A stretch of 60,333 nucleotides of DNA from Paraburkholderia ribeironis (GTDB taxonomy: Bacteria; Pseudomonadota; Gammaproteobacteria; Burkholderiales; Burkholderiaceae). The notes beneath the pieces are model-generated. The model worked only from the letters and a program-made list of their open reading frames with translations, searched no databases and was not told the origin of the DNA. The position numbers and the translations under genes are program-made. Below, piece after piece: positions 1-8,093 of this stretch (its first letter is position 1; the number at the start of each line of letters is the position of its first letter). The DNA is taken from contig NZ_CYGX02000018.1 in NCBI RefSeq assembly GCF_900019265.1, forward strand, positions 1-60,333, read 5' to 3'.

Positions 1-42
1 ACGTCCTCGGCTGCGTCAGCGATGACCGCCGAGATTCATTAA
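1..42 (+). CDS. Possible C-terminal end of a gene cut by the window edge
   Basis: Frame 1 is open from the window edge to a TAA at 40-42, giving 13 residues ending in MTAEIH. A strong Rho-independent terminator follows about 70 bases downstream on the same strand, which is why a gene ending here is plausible. The product cannot be told from so few residues. Confidence 0.25.
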   Translation, partial: TSSAASAMTAEIH

Positions 43-109
43 TCAGCGTTTCCCTAGGCTTGATTTGCTCGCGCTCTCTCTTGTGGCGCGGTTTCCTGGC
101 GCTTCGTAT

Positions 110-140
110 CGGCCCGCCTCTCAAGCGGGCCGCTTTTTTT
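110..140 (+). terminator. Rho-independent terminator
   Basis: A GC-only stem, cggcccgc paired with gcgggccg, is closed by a short loop and followed by seven T residues at 134-140. It would end a plus-strand transcript entering from left of the window. Confidence 0.8.
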
Positions 141-304
141 GGCGGATTTCATCACTGCGTATCCGGCTTTTCAGGCTATTGCACCGGGTCTACGGTGAGA
201 TCAACGACCAATAGCGGGCGGTGTCACCGTGCGCCTTTTCTTGAATGGTTGGCCGCTCGATCTCAGCGGGCCGTGCGGGGGGCTTTTTGGGGGCTGTGGG
301 GAAG

Positions 305-326
305 TGGTGCGGGGACCGGACTCGAA
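305..326 (-). repeat. Left attachment-site copy (att) of the tRNA-Leu 3' end
   Basis: The 22 bases match 22779-22801 except for one missing C. The shared uninterrupted block is ggggaccggactcgaa, which is the tRNA T-arm and acceptor 3' strand read on the other strand, and the CCA end is included. Sequence to the right does not continue as tRNA, so this is a fragment rather than a second tRNA gene. Confidence 0.7.
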
Positions 327-687
327 TACTGCCGCGTCATCCTTCACCAACAGGCATCTGCGGTTCTACGCGGAAAAACATACCACCAGAAATACCACCA
401 AGCGCAACACGCTTTGCACCTGCCCCTCTGCCGTTCATTGTTGTCGCAGAGACAACACGGTGAGCTCCTTTGCAGGGCTACTGCCGCAAGACGAGCACGC
501 TTACGCTTTGTCCTGACGGTGACGGCATACGCTGCCTGATGTAAGCCGTGAAACACAACACTGTAAAAGAAACGTGCAAACGCGCACAGCAAGTCTTCAC
601 TGCCTTGCGCGCGCACGTCATTGGCCGCGGCAGCAAAAGCTGTTGCGATGCGCGTTACGCAACCCCTCACCATCCGAGGAACGATCC
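327..687. other. Island left end without a convincing gene
   Basis: About 360 bases between the att copy and the acetoacetate decarboxylase gene. Two copies of ATACCACCA lie at 380-388 and 392-400 and are candidate recombinase arm sites. Open frames here are short, overlap on both strands, and show no family I recognise. Confidence 0.5.
380..400 (+). repeat. Two ATACCACCA repeats, candidate integrase arm sites (left end)
   Basis: Direct copies of the 9-mer at 380-388 and 392-400, 12 bases apart, lie about 60 bases inside the left att copy. The same 9-mer recurs at the right end of the island at 22646-22654 and, inverted, at 22606-22614 over the integrase start codon. Tyrosine integrases bind short arm repeats placed like this; the role is inferred from position. 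Confidence 0.5.
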
Positions 688-1467
688 GTGACAGAAGAAG
701 ATATCCGCAACAACGCGTTTGCGATGCCCGTGCACAATCCGGCGTATCCACGCCCGCCCTTCCGCTTCATCAATCGGGAATACTTCATCATCTCGTATGA
801 AACGGACATGGATGCGCTTAAGGCCGTCGTTCCGGAACCGCTGACGGTCGACAACGCAATCGTCCACTACGAGTTTATCCGCATGCCCGATTCGTCGGGG
901 TTCGGTGACTACACGGAAAGCGGCCAGGTGATTTCGGTGCGAGATGAGGACGGCAATCGCGCCAACTTCACGCACGCGATGTACCTGGACGACGAAGGCC
1001 CGATCGCGGGCGGACGCGAAATCTGGGGGTTTCCCAAAAAGCTGGCTTCGCCGAAGCTCTGCGTCGATGGCAAGGACACGCTGCTCGGCACGCTCGACTA
1101 CGGAACGCAGCGCATCGCCACCGGAACGATGGGCTACAAGTATCGCGCACTCGAGACGGCGGCCGAGCGCCGCAAGCTCACCGACACGCCCAACTATCTG
1201 CTCAAGGTCATTCCGCACGTCGATGGCTCGGTCCGCATTTGCGAACTGGTGCGCTTCTTCCTGCGCGATGTCGATGTGATAGGTGCGTGGGAGGGGCCTG
1301 CAGCACTTGAGCTGCATCCGCACGCACTCGCATCAGTTGCAGATCTACCGGTTCGCAAGGTGATCGGCGCACGCCACATCATTGCAAATCTCACGCTCGA
1401 TGTCGGCGAAGTGGTCTATGACTATCTCGCCCCTGCCGAGTCGTTGAAACTCGCAGTCAACCAGTAA
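688..1467 (+). CDS. adc: Acetoacetate decarboxylase
   Basis: Converts acetoacetate to acetone and CO2 through a Schiff-base lysine. The protein has 259 residues, close to the usual 245-260. The segment [15 protein letters not shown] (residues 108-122) carries the paired lysines K117-K118, matching the Lys115-Lys116 pair of the Clostridium enzyme. I chose the GTG at 688 because GAGGA sits 7 bases upstream at 676-680; the open frame runs further up to 574 but has no ribosome site there. Only 15 bases separate it from the 3-hydroxybutyrate dehydrogenase gene, and with the patatin gene after that it forms one transcription unit for ketone-body or PHB-derived metabolites. It is the first gene of the island. 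Confidence 0.93.
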   Translation: MTEEDIRNNAFAMPVHNPAYPRPPFRFINREYFIISYETDMDALKAVVPEPLTVDNAIVHYEFIRMPDSSGFGDYTESGQVISVRDEDGNRANFTHAMYLDDEGPIAGGREIWGFPKKLASPKLCVDGKDTLLGTLDYGTQRIATGTMGYKYRALETAAERRKLTDTPNYLLKVIPHVDGSVRICELVRFFLRDVDVIGAWEGPAALELHPHALASVADLPVRKVIGARHIIANLTLDVGEVVYDYLAPAESLKLAVNQ

Positions 1468-1482
1468 GCTCTCGGAGGACGT

Positions 1483-2265
1483 ATGGCATTGAATGATAAG
1501 GTCGCGCTCGTTACGGGTGCAGCAAGCGGTATTGGCGAGCAGTGTGCACGCAAGCTCGCGTCAGACGGCGCGACGGTCGTGATTGCGGATCTGAATCTCG
1601 CGAACGCTCAAAATGTCGCTGAAGATATCGTTGCTAATGACGGGAAAGCGGTCGCCGTTGCGATGGACGTAACCAGCGAAGAAGCGGTCAATGCGGGTGT
1701 GGCCGACACGGTAAACCAGCTGGGCGGCATCGACGTGCTCGTGTCGAATGCAGGCATCCAGATCGTCAACCGGATCGAGGACTACGCATTTTCCGACTGG
1801 AAGAAGATGCTGGCCATTCACCTCGATGGTGCGTTCCTGACGACCAAGGCCGTCATCAAGCATATGTACGCGTCGAACAAAGGTGGCGCTGTGATCTACA
1901 TGGGCTCGGTGCACTCGCACGAGGCGTCGCAGCTCAAGTCAGCGTATGTGACCGCGAAGCACGGGCTGCTCGGTCTCGCACGGGTCGTCGCGAAAGAAGG
2001 CGGACCGCGTGGAGTGCGCGCCAATGTCGTGTGTCCGGGCTTCGTCAGAACCCCGCTGGTCAACAAGCAGATCCCCGAGCAGGCGAAAGCCTTGGGAATC
2101 TCCGAGCAGCAGGTCGTGAAGGACGTAATGTTAAAGGAGACGGTCGACGGCGAATTCACGTCGCTAGCCGATGTCGCGAACACGGTTGCATTCCTCGCCG
2201 GCTTCGAGTCGAACGCGCTCACCGGACAATCGATTGTGGTCAGCCACGGCTGGTTCATGCAGTAA
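1483..2265 (+). CDS. bdhA: D-beta-hydroxybutyrate dehydrogenase (SDR family)
   Basis: A 260-residue short-chain dehydrogenase, predicted to interconvert (R)-3-hydroxybutyrate and acetoacetate with NAD. The N-terminal [10 protein letters not shown] is the Rossmann TGxxxGIG motif, VSNAGI is the NAG motif, and YVTAKHG carries the YxxxK pair. The length and the closing [18 protein letters not shown] tail are typical of bacterial 3-hydroxybutyrate dehydrogenases. A good ribosome site (cggagga) precedes the ATG. It sits between acetoacetate decarboxylase and a patatin phospholipase, with a 10-base gap to the latter, an arrangement known in Burkholderia and Cupriavidus, so acetoacetate is the likely shared metabolite. 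Confidence 0.9.
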   Translation: MALNDKVALVTGAASGIGEQCARKLASDGATVVIADLNLANAQNVAEDIVANDGKAVAVAMDVTSEEAVNAGVADTVNQLGGIDVLVSNAGIQIVNRIEDYAFSDWKKMLAIHLDGAFLTTKAVIKHMYASNKGGAVIYMGSVHSHEASQLKSAYVTAKHGLLGLARVVAKEGGPRGVRANVVCPGFVRTPLVNKQIPEQAKALGISEQQVVKDVMLKETVDGEFTSLADVANTVAFLAGFESNALTGQSIVVSHGWFMQ

Positions 2266-2275
2266 GGAGACGACA

Positions 2276-3544
2276 ATGTATCCGAGCCAGCGTAACAAGC
2301 TGCTGCATCCCCATCGCATCAAGCTCCCCGCCTACGACGAAATCGGACTCGTGCTGCAGGGTGGCGGCGCACTGGGCTCATATCAGGCCGGCGTATATGA
2401 AGGCATGGCCGAAGTCGGCGTGGAACCGACGCGAATATCCGGGGTATCAATCGGCGCGCTGAACACGGCGATCATCGCCGGCAATGCGCCTGCGGACCGG
2501 GTGGAGGCACTGCGCGGCTTCTGGAACACGATCAGTCAGCCTGCGGATTTCTTCTCACATGTCGGTGCGCGCATTCCAGCGTGGCCGGGGCTTGAAGATA
2601 TGGGGCGCAGGTGGTCGAGCGCATGGGCTGCGACGCGCACGCTGGTGGAAGGTCAGGACGGGTTCTTCTCCCCGCGCACGCCTATGCCTCTCGCAGGGCT
2701 CGGCAGGAAACGTCCTGACCAGGTCAGCTATTACGACACGTCGGCATTGCGCAAAACGCTTTTGCAGTACGCAAACTTCGATCGCATCAATGACGGGAAC
2801 ATTCGCGTATCCGTTGGGGCGGTCAATGTGCGAACGGGCAATCTCGTCTACTTCGACAATTCGACAATGCGTCTGGCACCGGAGCATTTCATCGCATCCG
2901 GCGCGCTGCCACCGGGATTTCCGGCCGTCGAGATCGATGGAGAATTCTACTGGGACGGCGGGCTGGTTTCCAACACGCCACTTACCGAGATCATCAAGGA
3001 GAGCCAGCATAAGGACACACTCGTCTTCCAGATCGACTTGTGGAGCTCGCGAGGCAAGCTGCCAAGCGACTTCCTCGACGTCAGCGAGCGCACCAAGGAC
3101 ATTCAATATTCAAGCCGTACGCGAGCGATCACCGCGTTCATGTCGCAGAACCAGAAACACGCGCAGATGATCAAGGCGCTGCTCGAACACATTCCCGAAA
3201 AAGTGCGGCTTGCGCACCCGTTGTTGCGGGAGGCGCAGAAAACAGCGGATGGCAGTGCGGTGAATGTCGTGCACCTGATCTACAAGAACAAATCGTTCGA
3301 GGGGCACTACAAGGATTATGAATTCAGCAAGGATACGATGCGCGAGCATTGGGCGAGCGGCCTCGAGGATATTCGCCGTTCGTTCGGACACCCCGAGTGG
3401 TTCGATATCCCGAGCCGCGAAATCGGTTTCGTCACGCGGGACGTGCACCGCTATCGACAGGAGGTCAACGAAATCGCCGGGCTGGGCAAGGAAGCTTTGC
3501 CGCCATCGAAACGCTTGCCAGAAGAAGAACCGTTCTCCGTGTGA
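2276..3544 (+). CDS. Patatin-like phospholipase (DUF3734 type)
   Basis: A 422-residue patatin-fold acyl hydrolase. The oxyanion motif GGGALGSYQAGV is at about residues 29-40, the nucleophile motif GVSIG places Ser58, and the second catalytic element is the DGG in FYWDGGLVSN. The C-terminal half matches the DUF3734 extension of the beta-hydroxybutyrate-linked family. AAGGAG at 2264-2269 sets the ATG at 2276; the frame is open much further upstream, but that part overlaps bdhA. It ends a three-gene unit with adc and bdhA. The substrate is not shown by the sequence; a lipid or polyhydroxybutyrate-associated acyl ester is likely. No signal peptide is seen, so it should be cytoplasmic. Confidence 0.88.
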   Translation: MYPSQRNKLLHPHRIKLPAYDEIGLVLQGGGALGSYQAGVYEGMAEVGVEPTRISGVSIGALNTAIIAGNAPADRVEALRGFWNTISQPADFFSHVGARIPAWPGLEDMGRRWSSAWAATRTLVEGQDGFFSPRTPMPLAGLGRKRPDQVSYYDTSALRKTLLQYANFDRINDGNIRVSVGAVNVRTGNLVYFDNSTMRLAPEHFIASGALPPGFPAVEIDGEFYWDGGLVSNTPLTEIIKESQHKDTLVFQIDLWSSRGKLPSDFLDVSERTKDIQYSSRTRAITAFMSQNQKHAQMIKALLEHIPEKVRLAHPLLREAQKTADGSAVNVVHLIYKNKSFEGHYKDYEFSKDTMREHWASGLEDIRRSFGHPEWFDIPSREIGFVTRDVHRYRQEVNEIAGLGKEALPPSKRLPEEEPFSV

Positions 3545-3822
3545 GAAAGCGGTGCTTTCCTGGGCCGAACATCTTGTGGCTATGGTCCGGCAGTCTGTTC
3601 CTGACGCAGTGTGGCCGAGCTTGCAGGGCTACTTCAGCGACATGCAGATTGCCGCATTGTTTATGTATTGGCGTTGCAGCGAGTTGTGGTCGGACGATGG
3701 CGTTCTTCGTTGCTGCAGCGTCAATACGGCGGTCAGGGCGGGGCAAGCGTTGGGCGGCCCGGTTCAGGTGGCGCGATGAACGATCTTCAAGACGGGTACA
3801 TGCAAGCCACAAGGAGAGCACC

Positions 3823-4827
3823 ATGATGTCCCATGAATTGATCGCGCGGTACGGAATGTTAGTCGTATTCCTGAATGTGCCTGGTTCCTCGCTTGGCCTG
3901 CCCTTGCCTGTCTTACCGACATTGATCACCGTTGGAGCAGGCACTGCGCTCGCCATACACATTGCGTCATCGACGTTGTTTCATTTCGCGACGATACTAG
4001 GCTCCGCTGTGATTGGCGGTGTGCTGGGCGACCTGGTCTGGTTTCAGGGTGGCAAACGATACGGCGAGCGCACGCTCCATACCGTTTGCAAACTGTCGCT
4101 CTCGCGTGAAACGTGCGTCAGGAAGACGGAGCGCTTCTTTGGGCGCTGGGGAGTGCGCGTGCTGGTCGTTGCGCGCTTCGTACCAGGCTTGTCGCTCGTT
4201 GCCGTGCCGCTGTGCGGTGCGATGGCGGTCAGGTTGCGCTCCTTTGTCTTGCATGATTGCGCGGGCGTTGCGCTGTGGGCATCCGTTGGGCTGGCTATCG
4301 GTGCGCTATTCGCGTTGCAGATCGACGTGGTTTTCGTACTTATCTCCCATCTCGGCTGGCAGGCGTTGATCGTGATCGGCATCGCACTGGTGCTTTACGT
4401 GTTGTATCGATACTGCCGCAGAATCATGCTGGCAAAAGCGCTCGAAAAGGCGCGGATCAGCGTGGACGAATTGCATGCGTTGCTCGCGAGCAATCCGCGG
4501 CCACTCCTGTTCGATATCCGCTCCGCCGAGCGGAGAATGCTCGATCCGTTTGTCATTCCAGGCGCCGTATTTGCCGATGAACGGAAACTGCCGCAGATCG
4601 TGGAGCGCTACGGGGCGAACCGGACGCTCGTCATCTATTGTTCATGTCCAAACGAAGTCTCTGCTGCGTGGATGGCCAAGCGGTTGCGACTGGCCGGCGT
4701 CAAGCTTGCATTGCCGCTTACAGGCGGTATCGATGCATGGCGTGTGGCGGGCTTCGACGTCGAGCCGATAATAGCGATGAGCGACGCTGCAATCAGTGAA
4801 GAAGAGAGAAAACTTTTCGCGCATTGA
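3823..4827 (+). CDS. DedA-family membrane protein fused to a C-terminal rhodanese domain
   Basis: A 334-residue protein. Residues 1 to about 205 form a DedA/SNARE-associated domain with several membrane segments and the RFVPGLS motif typical of the family, linked to lipid or membrane homeostasis. Residues from about 215 onward form a rhodanese domain whose active-site loop reads CSCPNEVS, so a cysteine is in place to carry sulfur. The start is fixed by AAGGAG at 3811-3816 before ATGATG. It stands alone, with about 280 bases before it and about 420 after. Coupling of a membrane flippase-like domain to sulfur transfer is inferred from the fusion; no substrate can be named. Confidence 0.85.
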   Translation: MMSHELIARYGMLVVFLNVPGSSLGLPLPVLPTLITVGAGTALAIHIASSTLFHFATILGSAVIGGVLGDLVWFQGGKRYGERTLHTVCKLSLSRETCVRKTERFFGRWGVRVLVVARFVPGLSLVAVPLCGAMAVRLRSFVLHDCAGVALWASVGLAIGALFALQIDVVFVLISHLGWQALIVIGIALVLYVLYRYCRRIMLAKALEKARISVDELHALLASNPRPLLFDIRSAERRMLDPFVIPGAVFADERKLPQIVERYGANRTLVIYCSCPNEVSAAWMAKRLRLAGVKLALPLTGGIDAWRVAGFDVEPIIAMSDAAISEEERKLFAH

Positions 4828-5249
4828 TTACAGGCGTCAACCGGCCCACGCGAGGCGCTCTGGCGGCGATGGTCATTCCAGAATGACGATCCGTTAGCTA
4901 ATGCCGAGGCCACCTTCCACGGGGTGACCTGCCCTGCTATCCATCCGCCCGGTGTTACCACGGCAACGATCCACGCCGGGACTTCGTCAGGCACGCCGCT
5001 CCCTCAGAATGCGAGCCCGCTCCTGTTGCTTGACTTTCCCGACCTGTACCGGAGTCAAATCTGTCGCTTCGACGCCACAAGAATCCACGGACGACCGCGT
5101 TCAACCATCTCCGGCCCATTGACCAATCGAAAACTTTGGCCACTCCTCGTACCGGGAAAGTAACGCCGTCAGCACGCCCACACATCCACCGCCCCAAAAA
5201 AAACAGCGCACGATGTCACAAATGGCAGTGCTGACACGTCTGGCCTAGC
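4828..5249. other. Gap without a gene; dyad upstream of the LysR gene
   Basis: No coding frame with a recognisable product. Two inverted repeats stand out: GTCATTC/GAATGAC at 4872-4887 and TGTCA/TGACA at 5214-5236. The second lies 14 bases before the LysR start and could be an autoregulatory site. Confidence 0.4.
5214..5236 (+). promoter_or_regulatory. Candidate operator dyad before LysR gene 1
   Basis: TGTCA and TGACA arms separated by 13 bases, immediately upstream of the LysR start codon. LysR regulators bind interrupted dyads and often regulate themselves; the assignment is by position and symmetry only. Confidence 0.25.
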
Positions 5250-6275
5250 ATGGACTCCCCGACCCGCGCCCCCATCTCAGCTTTCCCTTCACGCTGCCCC
5301 GCCGCTGGCGCCGACGATCCGTTTGCAAGCAGATTTGCGACCAGTTACGCTGGCGTCGTTTCTTTTCTGGCCGTTGCCAGCGAAGGCAGCTTTGCCCGTG
5401 CTGGCGATCGCCTCGGCATTGGTCGTTCCTCGGTTAGCCGCAATGTGCAGAAACTCGAGGCGCAGCTCAACACGCGTCTCTTCCTGCGCACGACTCGCAG
5501 CACGTCGCTGACGCGCGAGGGCGAACTCTTCTATGAGAACTGTCAGCCGGGTATGGAGCGCATCACCCAGGCGCTGGAAGACATGCGGGAGCTGCGCAAC
5601 GGGCCGCCGCGCGGCCATCTGCTCATCGGCTCGACGCCCGGCTTTGGCCGCAAGATTGTCGCGCCGCTGCTGCGAGGCTTTCACACGCAATATCCCGAGA
5701 TCGCTCTGGAACTGTTGCTGAACGATCGCCCCGCCGACTTCACTGCCGATCGCGTCGACGTATCGTTTCGCGACGGACGCATGGAGGACAGCGGAATCGT
5801 AGCGCGGCAGCTGATTCCGATGCAGATGATCGTCTGTGCGTCGCCCGCCTATGCGCGAATTCACGGCATGCCCCGGCATGTCGATGAACTGGCGGATCAT
5901 CGCTGCATCAACTTCCGGACGGCGTCTGGCCGCGTCCGGGCGTGGGAATTCAAGGTCGACGGTCTCGTGCAGCGGCGCCAGCCTGTCGCGTTGCATACGT
6001 TCAACGACGAGGATCTGATCCTGCAGGCGGTGCTCGATGGGGTGGGCATCGCGCAGTTGCCGGCCTATGAGGTTTGCGATCTGCTTGGCAACGGGCAGCT
6101 CCTGCGCTGCCTCGCGCAGCATGCACCCGAAGACGGTGGTCACTACCTCTGCTATCTCAGCCGCAAGCATCTTCCGGCCCGGATCCGTGTGTTCATCGAC
6201 TACATGACCGAGCACACGAGAGCACTCGATCTGCAGTGTCTGACGACGATGACGACGTTATCGTCCGTCGAATGA
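5250..6275 (+). CDS. LysR-family transcriptional regulator, copy 1
   Basis: A 341-residue LysR protein. After a variable head of about 30 residues comes the winged HTH (FLAVASEGSFARAGDRLGIG, then SSVSRNVQKLEAQL and LFLRTTRS), followed by a substrate-binding domain starting around GHLLIGSTPGFGR. It is clearly a paralogue of the regulator at 14404-15429: same length and near-identical stretches such as FATSYAG, RNVQKLE and RQLIPMQM/KQLIPMQM. It lies upstream of a broken NmrA gene and an Ohr/OsmC gene on the same strand, mirroring the second copy of this set. The likely role is control of the Ohr and NmrA genes in response to an electrophile or oxidant; this is inferred from the repeated neighbourhood. 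Confidence 0.9.
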   Translation: MDSPTRAPISAFPSRCPAAGADDPFASRFATSYAGVVSFLAVASEGSFARAGDRLGIGRSSVSRNVQKLEAQLNTRLFLRTTRSTSLTREGELFYENCQPGMERITQALEDMRELRNGPPRGHLLIGSTPGFGRKIVAPLLRGFHTQYPEIALELLLNDRPADFTADRVDVSFRDGRMEDSGIVARQLIPMQMIVCASPAYARIHGMPRHVDELADHRCINFRTASGRVRAWEFKVDGLVQRRQPVALHTFNDEDLILQAVLDGVGIAQLPAYEVCDLLGNGQLLRCLAQHAPEDGGHYLCYLSRKHLPARIRVFIDYMTEHTRALDLQCLTTMTTLSSVE

Positions 6276-6505
6276 TCTCCCTCAGAACGACGCTGCGTTG
6301 ACTGATGTTTCTGATGCAACACAGCGGATCCCTCGGCGGCCCTACCGCATGACGTAGCGCACGCCTAAGATGCTTCCTGTACAGACGGCGCGCCAATCGC
6401 GGCCTCCGGCGAAACACCGCAAAGTACATACGCAATCTGATGCAAGCCGGATTCTAAAAATTGCCAGCGGTTTGACAGCCGCGCACGTGCTCATGGAGAG
6501 ACATC

Positions 6506-6748
6506 GTGAGAATTGTCGTGATTTGTCGCACGGAACTCACCGGCGGTAAAGTCGCCACGGACTTGCGCGCACGCGGTCACGCCGTTGTTGCGGCCTCGCC
6601 CACATCGGGTGTCAACGCAATGACGGGCGAAGGCCTGAAGGAAGCACTGACGGTCACCAATGCACGTCTTGGCACCGTGAACTTCGACGTCGTTAAAAGA
6701 GACGCACGCCGCGCGATAAGCGGCAAGCATCCACGAGGCACACCATGA
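6506..6748 (+). pseudogene. Truncated NmrA/SDR-like NAD(P)-binding protein (N-terminal remnant)
   Basis: The 80-codon frame begins MRIVVI and its first 45 or so residues match the NmrA-like protein at 18647 (both contain EVIAASP/AVVAASP, then SG[IV]N, then TGEGLKEA). After that the match stops, and 35 unrelated residues lead to a TGA that overlaps the ATG of the next gene. Most of the usual ~250-residue protein is missing, and the GGTGLIG cofactor loop has become CRTELTG. I take it as a deletion derivative. The surviving short frame may still matter by translational coupling to the Ohr gene through the ATGA overlap. Confidence 0.7.
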
Positions 6749-7260
6749 CAACATTGCGTCCACCGCCGCTGACATTGCTCGACAAGTATTACGGGCAAGA
6801 CGCGCAAACGCTGTATTCAACCACCGTCACCGTAACAGGCGGCGACGCGGGTCACGGACGCGCGTCGGGCATTGCCCGCTCCGAGGACGGCCAGCTCGTA
6901 GTCGACCTGCGAATACCGGAGGCACTAGGCGGCCCTGGCGGCGGCACCAATCCGGAGCAGCTATTCGCAGCGGGCTACGCAGCATGCTTTCATGGCGCGA
7001 TGAGTCTGCTTGCGGCCCGGTCGGGCATTCCGATTCCCGGCGCCTCCGTGCACGTCACGGTCGACTTCGGCCGCGACCCGATCGATGGCTTGTTCAAGCT
7101 GACGGCGCACACCCGTGTCCGTTTGCCCGGTGTCGAGCGCGCCGTCGCAGGGGAACTGGTGCGCAACACGGAACGCTTTTGTCCTTACACCAAGATGGCA
7201 CGGCATGGAATTGAGAACGTCGTCGCGCTTATGCCACCGGACGACGACAGCAACTCATAA
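6745..7260 (+). CDS. Ohr/OsmC-family organic hydroperoxide reductase, copy 1
   Basis: A 171-residue Ohr-type peroxidase that reduces organic hydroperoxides with a cysteine pair. The Ohr core LYSTTVTVTGG, GTNPEQLFAAGYAACFHGA and TERFCPYTKMARHG carries both reactive cysteines, the first in AACF and the second in the FCPY motif. It has about 20 more N-terminal residues than a typical 140-residue Ohr, as does its paralogue at 16208. The ATG overlaps the stop of the NmrA remnant. The usual OhrR (MarR) regulator is absent, and a LysR gene stands upstream instead. Confidence 0.9.
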   Translation: MTTLRPPPLTLLDKYYGQDAQTLYSTTVTVTGGDAGHGRASGIARSEDGQLVVDLRIPEALGGPGGGTNPEQLFAAGYAACFHGAMSLLAARSGIPIPGASVHVTVDFGRDPIDGLFKLTAHTRVRLPGVERAVAGELVRNTERFCPYTKMARHGIENVVALMPPDDDSNS

Positions 7261-7450
7261 CGCCGCGTGCCTGACGTCTTGAGGAAACCTGAACATGAAC
7301 GAAATCGGTCCTGTCGCAGTAAGGCGGTCCGCTATGATGAGCTAACCGACATGAACGACTGAAACTCTCGTTGCCAACTGCGTGTGACGCGCCCGCGAGG
7401 GGCGCTCCTCCGTCACCGCGACCGTGCCCGGTCGGTCGTCTGGCCGTACG

Positions 7451-8062
7451 TTACCGGCCATAGTAGGCAGCAAAAGACGCCTTGCCGAGCACCTTGTCAC
7501 CCAACGCCTTGTTCAGTGCAAAACCATGTAGGGCCGCGGTGCCCGTCTTTGGAATGCCCGCTGCGGCGTAGAGATCGTCGACCGACAATGCATACAGCGT
7601 AAAGATATAACGGTGGGGCTTGTCGCCCACCGGCGGGCAGGGGCCACCATAGTTGCCGTTAGCTCCTGCCGCGCCAGTGTCCTGGAAGTCGTTCATGCCA
7701 GGATTGGCGCCGACGGGCAAACGGGACGGATCGTTGCCGGCACCTCGCGGCAGTTGTGCAGCGGCTGCGGGAATGTTGTAGACCGTCCAGTGCCACCAAC
7801 CGCTACCGGTCGGCGCATCCGGGTCGTATACCTGTAGTGCGAACGACCGCGTCCCCGCCGGCGCATTTTTCCAGACAAGTGCGGGTGACACGTTTCCACC
7901 GGTACAACCGAAAGCGTTGAGCACGAATTTGTTATCGATCTTGCCGCCCGGAGCAATGTCGGGGCTCGAGAGCTTGAAGTCGGTCGGCGGCTGCGCAACG
8001 GCCGACGCAGCCAGAAGGATGGACAGACTTGTGGCAGACAAAAGACCGCACAGTAGCTTCAT
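7451..8062 (-). CDS. Secreted YbhB/YbcL-type phosphatidylethanolamine-binding protein
   Basis: A 203-residue PEBP-family protein (Raf-kinase-inhibitor-like). A clear signal peptide (about residues 1-23, ending AVAQ) points to the periplasm. The PEBP core is visible as ALVWKNAPAGTRSFALQVYDPDAP, then WWHWTVYNIP, and near the end GDKPHRYIFTLYAL. The ligand-binding DPDAP and the GxxHRY element are intact. The function of bacterial members is poorly defined; small anionic ligands or lipids are likely. It precedes no other gene in an obvious operon, lying just downstream of the efflux genes on the same strand with a 31-base gap to the MFS gene. Confidence 0.88.
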   Translation of the reverse strand: MKLLCGLLSATSLSILLAASAVAQPPTDFKLSSPDIAPGGKIDNKFVLNAFGCTGGNVSPALVWKNAPAGTRSFALQVYDPDAPTGSGWWHWTVYNIPAAAAQLPRGAGNDPSRLPVGANPGMNDFQDTGAAGANGNYGGPCPPVGDKPHRYIFTLYALSVDDLYAAAGIPKTGTAALHGFALNKALGDKVLGKASFAAYYGR

Positions 8063-8093
8063 TGAATTCCTCGCGTATGTGAAGTGGTCTTAC

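Noticed and set aside
305..400. A second tRNA gene near 305
   Set aside because: Only the T-arm and acceptor 3' strand are present; no matching 5' acceptor strand or anticodon arm lies to the right, so it is an att fragment.
7261..7450. Small coding frames between the Ohr and PEBP genes
   Set aside because: No start with a ribosome site leads to more than a few residues with protein-like composition.
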